NCBI GenBank assembly: GCA_003290165.1
Contig: QNQO01002048.1
Coordinates: forward strand, 1-64,000
Direction: 5' to 3'
Length of the DNA stretch: 64,000 bases
Origin: Berberis thunbergii
Lineage: Eukaryota > Streptophyta > Magnoliopsida > Ranunculales > Berberidaceae
The position numbers and the translations under genes are program-made. Below the pieces are notes generated by a model, which was not told the DNA's origin, did no database searches, and worked only from the letters and a program-made list of their open reading frames with translations. Below, one piece after another: positions 60,409 through 64,000 of the stretch (the stretch's first letter is position 1; each line of letters opens with the position of its first letter).

Positions 60409-61429
60409 TGAAATTTCCATTCATTGAGAATTTGGATCAAGTGAGCAGCAAATGTGTTGCATTTTGAACAACTTTGTGCAAGAATCACTGTGAAAGCTTA
60501 TTCAATTCAAATTTCTTTTTTGTTTCGTGTGTTTTCATTCCAAATTTTAGTGTCAAGATGTTGTGTATTTTGTTCAAAAAGAAAATTTTAGTGAAAATTT
60601 GAGAATCTAATGTGAGGTCTGACGTGCTGAAAATTACACGGCTAGGTAATCCTTTGGGTCTGAGAAGGAAACTAAAAACCATAGAACGGTATAATAATAG
60701 CTTGGGCATTTTAGTGAATGAGTTGTTTTAAATTGCTAAATAAACTGTCAATTGTGTAATTGAGTACATTTAAGATACAAATATGCACCACTTATTGGCA
60801 ACAACTATTTGGCACCACAATTTGCACTTACCTATCACCCATGTTTTTTTAAGTAAAGATTTTTTCTACTTGCTGTCTCATACCACCCATCAATAAAAAT
60901 AAAAAACCACTATTCATTTTTTTTTCTCACTCTATTTTCTCAAGAACAAGCAGAAATAACATGGAAGCGGTGTGAGGAAGGGGCGATCAATGGCGAGGGG
61001 CAGTGAGAGATGGCGAGAAATAGAGGAGATGGAGCCACAACCACCGTCGCCCCTTCTCCATCTTCTTCTTGTTCTTCTCCTTCCCCTTTCCCAGTTCCCC
61101 TATCTTCTTCCCCTTTCCTTCTCATTTCACTCTCATTTTCTATCATAAATTAACAAACAAAAAATTGGAATTTTAGAAATACATTTGAAATCAATCAACA
61201 ACAAACACATTAGAAATAAAATCAATAGAAAACAATGAGGAAGAAATTATTACCAATAATTTGAAAATGTGCAGTCATTGTAAAAATAAGGAAGGAAACA
61301 CTATTAATGACATAAAATGGGCCAGTCGCAGCGGCACATGCAAATGTTGTTTCCATACTCGCATGAGCCACTGCGATTGGGGTTCTGGCGTTCTGCCACA
61401 CGTGTGACGCTGCGATTGACCCATTTCAG
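60409..61429. other. 3' flank of EMC2, no further gene
   Basis: The first 150-200 bp is presumably the EMC2 3' UTR. A GA/CT-rich segment around 60950-61120 gives a charged, low-complexity spurious frame. Nothing else is supported. Confidence 0.5.
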
Positions 61430-62150
61430 TTTCAAACTCTGTTATTGACTTTTGACCAACTTTGGCACTCGATTGAGACCGATTCTCAAGCTCGTCAAAA
61501 CATGAAAAACGTAGTAATCTGAGTTATCTAATGAACACAACTTAAATCACCTAAAAATATTTTAGAATGAGAAAGTTATGGTCATTTTACTAAAGTCACT
61601 CAAAACTGTCGAGCAACGACCAAGTCACAATGGATCATGCGAATGTAAGTCTCGCATGATCCGCTGTGAGTTTAAGTTTCCCACTCGTATTTGTAGTGGG
61701 TCATTCAAGTGAGAGACTTACATTCGCAGCGGATCGTGTGAGTAAATAAATTACATTCGTATGTTCCTTTGTGACTTGGTCGTTTTTGGACAGTTTGAGT
61801 GAATGTAGTAAAATGACCATAACTTACTCATTTCAAAACATTTTCAGATGATTCAAATCGTGTTCATTAGATAACTCAGAGTACTACATTTTTTATGTTT
61901 TGATAAATTCGAGAATTGGTCAATCAAGTGTCAAAAGTTAGGGACAGTACCTGTTTTCCTTACCAGACATATTTGAGTGACTTTAGTTAAAATGACCATA
62001 ACTTGCTAATTTCAAAACATTTTTTGGTGATTCAAATTTTCTTTATTAGATAACTTAGAATACTACATTTTTTCATGTTTTGATTAGTTTAAGAATTGGT
62101 CTCAATTGAGCGTCAAAGTTGGTCGAAAGTCAGGGACAATACCTTGTTTT
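61430..62150. repeat. foldback element with an extra direct copy of one arm
   Basis: The left arm (about 61440-61665: caaaacatgaaaaacgtagta, ttatggtcattttact, cgaccaagtcacaa) is inverted in the right arm (about 61745-61935). The right arm is then repeated directly at about 61970-62130 (ttgagtgactttagt, aaatgaccataacttgct). The centre includes a smaller palindrome around cgcatgatccgctgtg. No coding capacity. Confidence 0.75.
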
Positions 62151-63754
62151 TTATATTTTGAATGAGTGAGTGCTAAGCTGTTTTGGGAAGAGAGGATAAG
62201 AGGGGAGGTTGGCGGTGCGACCATTGTAGCCCCATTCCTCTATCTCTTGTCATCACGCGCTCGATTAATGAACCCTTTTGGGTGAGTCGAATGGAAGTGG
62301 AATGGGAGAGATTGTGGGAGAGAGTGATGGTTCAGTTGGGAGGGGAGAGGTTCAGTTGGGAAGGAGGATGCAGTGGGAGCTATTGATCAAACAAGATAAC
62401 ATGGAGAATAAGAAGTTGGGAAGAGGGGAGAGGGTGGTTTCTTTCGATAGTTTGAAGGTTGGAGGAGAGAGAGTTTCCTTATATGAGTGGCGTGGAAGAG
62501 AAAATGCATGGTGTGCGAAAGTAAAATTAGATGGGTGGTGTGTGTGAGTGCAAGTTGTGGTGTCAAATAGTCGTTGTCTTACTTTTTCGTAATTGATTTT
62601 TTTAACATTCTTCAATTAAACTTTGTTCCCCCCCCCCTCTCTTCAACGTTATTCTTTGAATCGAACAAAATAACTAGAACCGTTTTAGCTATTATGATAC
62701 CAATTGATAAAACTAACCTATAACTAAGCGAGGAAATGATAAAACTAAACTACTAATAAGCGAGAAGTAAAATAAATATGAGATAAACTTTAATTTGGAA
62801 GATAAATAATAAACAAATTAGGCGGGATATTGGGAAAAAGATCTTTGAGAAAGAAAGTTACACACACATATTTCACCCACATAAAATTTTAGAATAAGTT
62901 GATTTTTGTGGGGATGATCTTTTGCCTTGTACCCTATCCTCGCAAAAATCGGAAGTTTTGAAATTTCTAACTCTAAAATGATGCACTCTTAAGATGAAAT
63001 TGAACGGTTTAAAATTATCTACCTTGTATAGCATGTTCTGGATTTAAAATTACCCGATCCTTTCATGCTCTGCTCTGCCATCACATTCCATCTATTGTCA
63101 TGCAGTGATTCTGCCCAACTCAATAAGCACTCAATAAATAGTGTTTCCTTAAAAGAACTAGTATGAGTTTTCCACTAGATTATTTTTTTTTCCACCAGTT
63201 TAGAGGGGTGTATTGTATATGGATTCTTATGGAATTGATAAATAATTAGAAAAGTCCACGGACTCTTTAAATTGTCTACAGACTCTTTAAATTGTCCACG
63301 GACTTCTACTGATTTCTTAAATTCATAAACTTTTGCTACAGACTTTTTAGAGATTTATGAAAATCCACAAACTTTGCATGAATGACTTTTACTGATTTCT
63401 AAAACATTATTCTCAACATCATTCAATAAACCATTCTCTTCAGCCCAATCCTCCATGAATCTTGCAGCAACTCCTTTATTAAACTAGTATAATTAAAAGT
63501 AAGTATAATTAAACTAGTGAAGTGAAGATGAACAAGAGCCAACATGTAAGTATAATTAAACCATGTTTGCAATAGAGTATTACCAAGTTTTGAAAAAAGA
63601 GACATGCTAACACTTAAACCCTCTAGCTAACCTATGGAACTCAAAATCCAAACTTAATTTAGGACTTGTCTGACAACTTCAGGAATTGAATAATAAGGAC
63701 AACCTACAAATTAATCACACTACTTAGCAGAGAATAAAACAGGAGCTTTGCTAC
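62151..63754. other. gene-free stretch
   Basis: GA-rich sequence at 62160-62550 and AT-rich sequence beyond. A loosely repeated phrase (cacggactctttaaattgtc) lies at 63258-63310. No gene is supported. Confidence 0.5.
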
Positions 63755-63756
63755 AG

Positions 63757-63909
63757 AGCGAGGGAGGGAGCGAGGGAGAGGGGGCGAGGGATGGGTGTAA
63801 CCACCCATCCTCCTCGAGATAAGCACATCGCGTTGGAGATACGCGCGGGCACTTATCACGAGGAGGATGGGTGGTTACACCCATCCCTCGACCCCTCCCT
63901 CGACCCCTA
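63757..63909. repeat. GA-rich foldback element, copy 4 (long near-perfect hairpin)
   Basis: The left arm 63757-63823 and the right arm 63850-63909 pair almost perfectly, including gagggatgggtgtaaccacc/ggtggttacacccatccctc. The loop of about 27-35 bp contains cacatcgcgttgg. It shares the arm core cgagggatgggt with copies at 24.5 and 25.0 kb. Confidence 0.85.
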
Positions 63910-64000
63910 GATTTTTTCATAAAACAGACTACAACATCGGAGTCTGGTGTAAGAAAGCCCTCTTTAGATTATAAAAACCCAACAAGACTGCCAATTCTGA

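Overview
This is eudicot plant nuclear DNA. It is AT-rich, holds long gene-poor stretches, has GT-AG split genes, and is packed with plant-type transposons (hAT and Tourist MITEs, CACTA, Helitron, LINE, Ty1/copia, MULE, TRIM). I cannot name the species. Only one ordinary multi-exon gene is complete: a nine-exon EMC2 gene (ER membrane protein complex subunit 2, 301 aa) at 48.4-60.4 kb on the + strand. Its introns carry a hAT-like element, a LINE inserted inside another LINE, and a Helitron-like element. There is one intact tRNA-Lys(UUU) at 41.08 kb and a lone first exon of an R2R3-MYB gene at 19.5 kb (- strand).

The most interesting content lies between 7.4 and 40.9 kb. It is a dispersed family of very small two-exon genes that encode secreted peptides and that I do not recognise. 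Exon 1 encodes a signal peptide of 22-23 residues and ends in phase 2 (68 nt in most copies). Exon 2 encodes about 31-40 residues of Pro/Gly/Lys-rich peptide around the block G-R-F/P..D..P..K.P-P-S-P-Q-G-K.P-V.P-G-H. Complete copies are at 27.0-27.4 kb (60 aa) and in two identical copies at 30.2-30.8 and 39.5-40.1 kb (64 aa). At least eight further copies are broken: lost start, nonsense codon, deleted signal peptide, lost exon 2 or promoter only. The family has spread by segmental duplication (1.8 kb at 29.5-31.4 and 38.8-40.7 kb), by inverted duplication (a 1.35-kb palindrome at 7.45-8.81 kb with promoter and signal-peptide exon in both arms), and as divergent gene pairs.

Layout. 0-7.3 kb: gene-free DNA with tandem repeats (CTG-like triplets, a roughly 180-bp GCAGGCAGG-rich array, an ACACAT microsatellite). 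7.4-16.8 kb: peptide-gene copies A-D, a 3.1-kb non-autonomous CACTA element and a TRIM. 16.8-21.3 kb: nested hAT-type termini enclosing the MYB exon. 21.3-26.5 kb: mostly unannotatable, with GA-rich foldbacks and a MULE transposase relic. 26.6-40.9 kb: the main peptide cluster with MITEs, a TRIM, a hairpin and a copia fragment. 41.08-45.2 kb: the tRNA, then a higher-order tandem array of Helitron-like units. 45.9-48 kb: two hAT elements and a foldback. 48.4-60.4 kb: EMC2. 60.4-64 kb: gene-free, with two foldback elements. Paralogous empty sites support the CACTA insertion and one MITE insertion.
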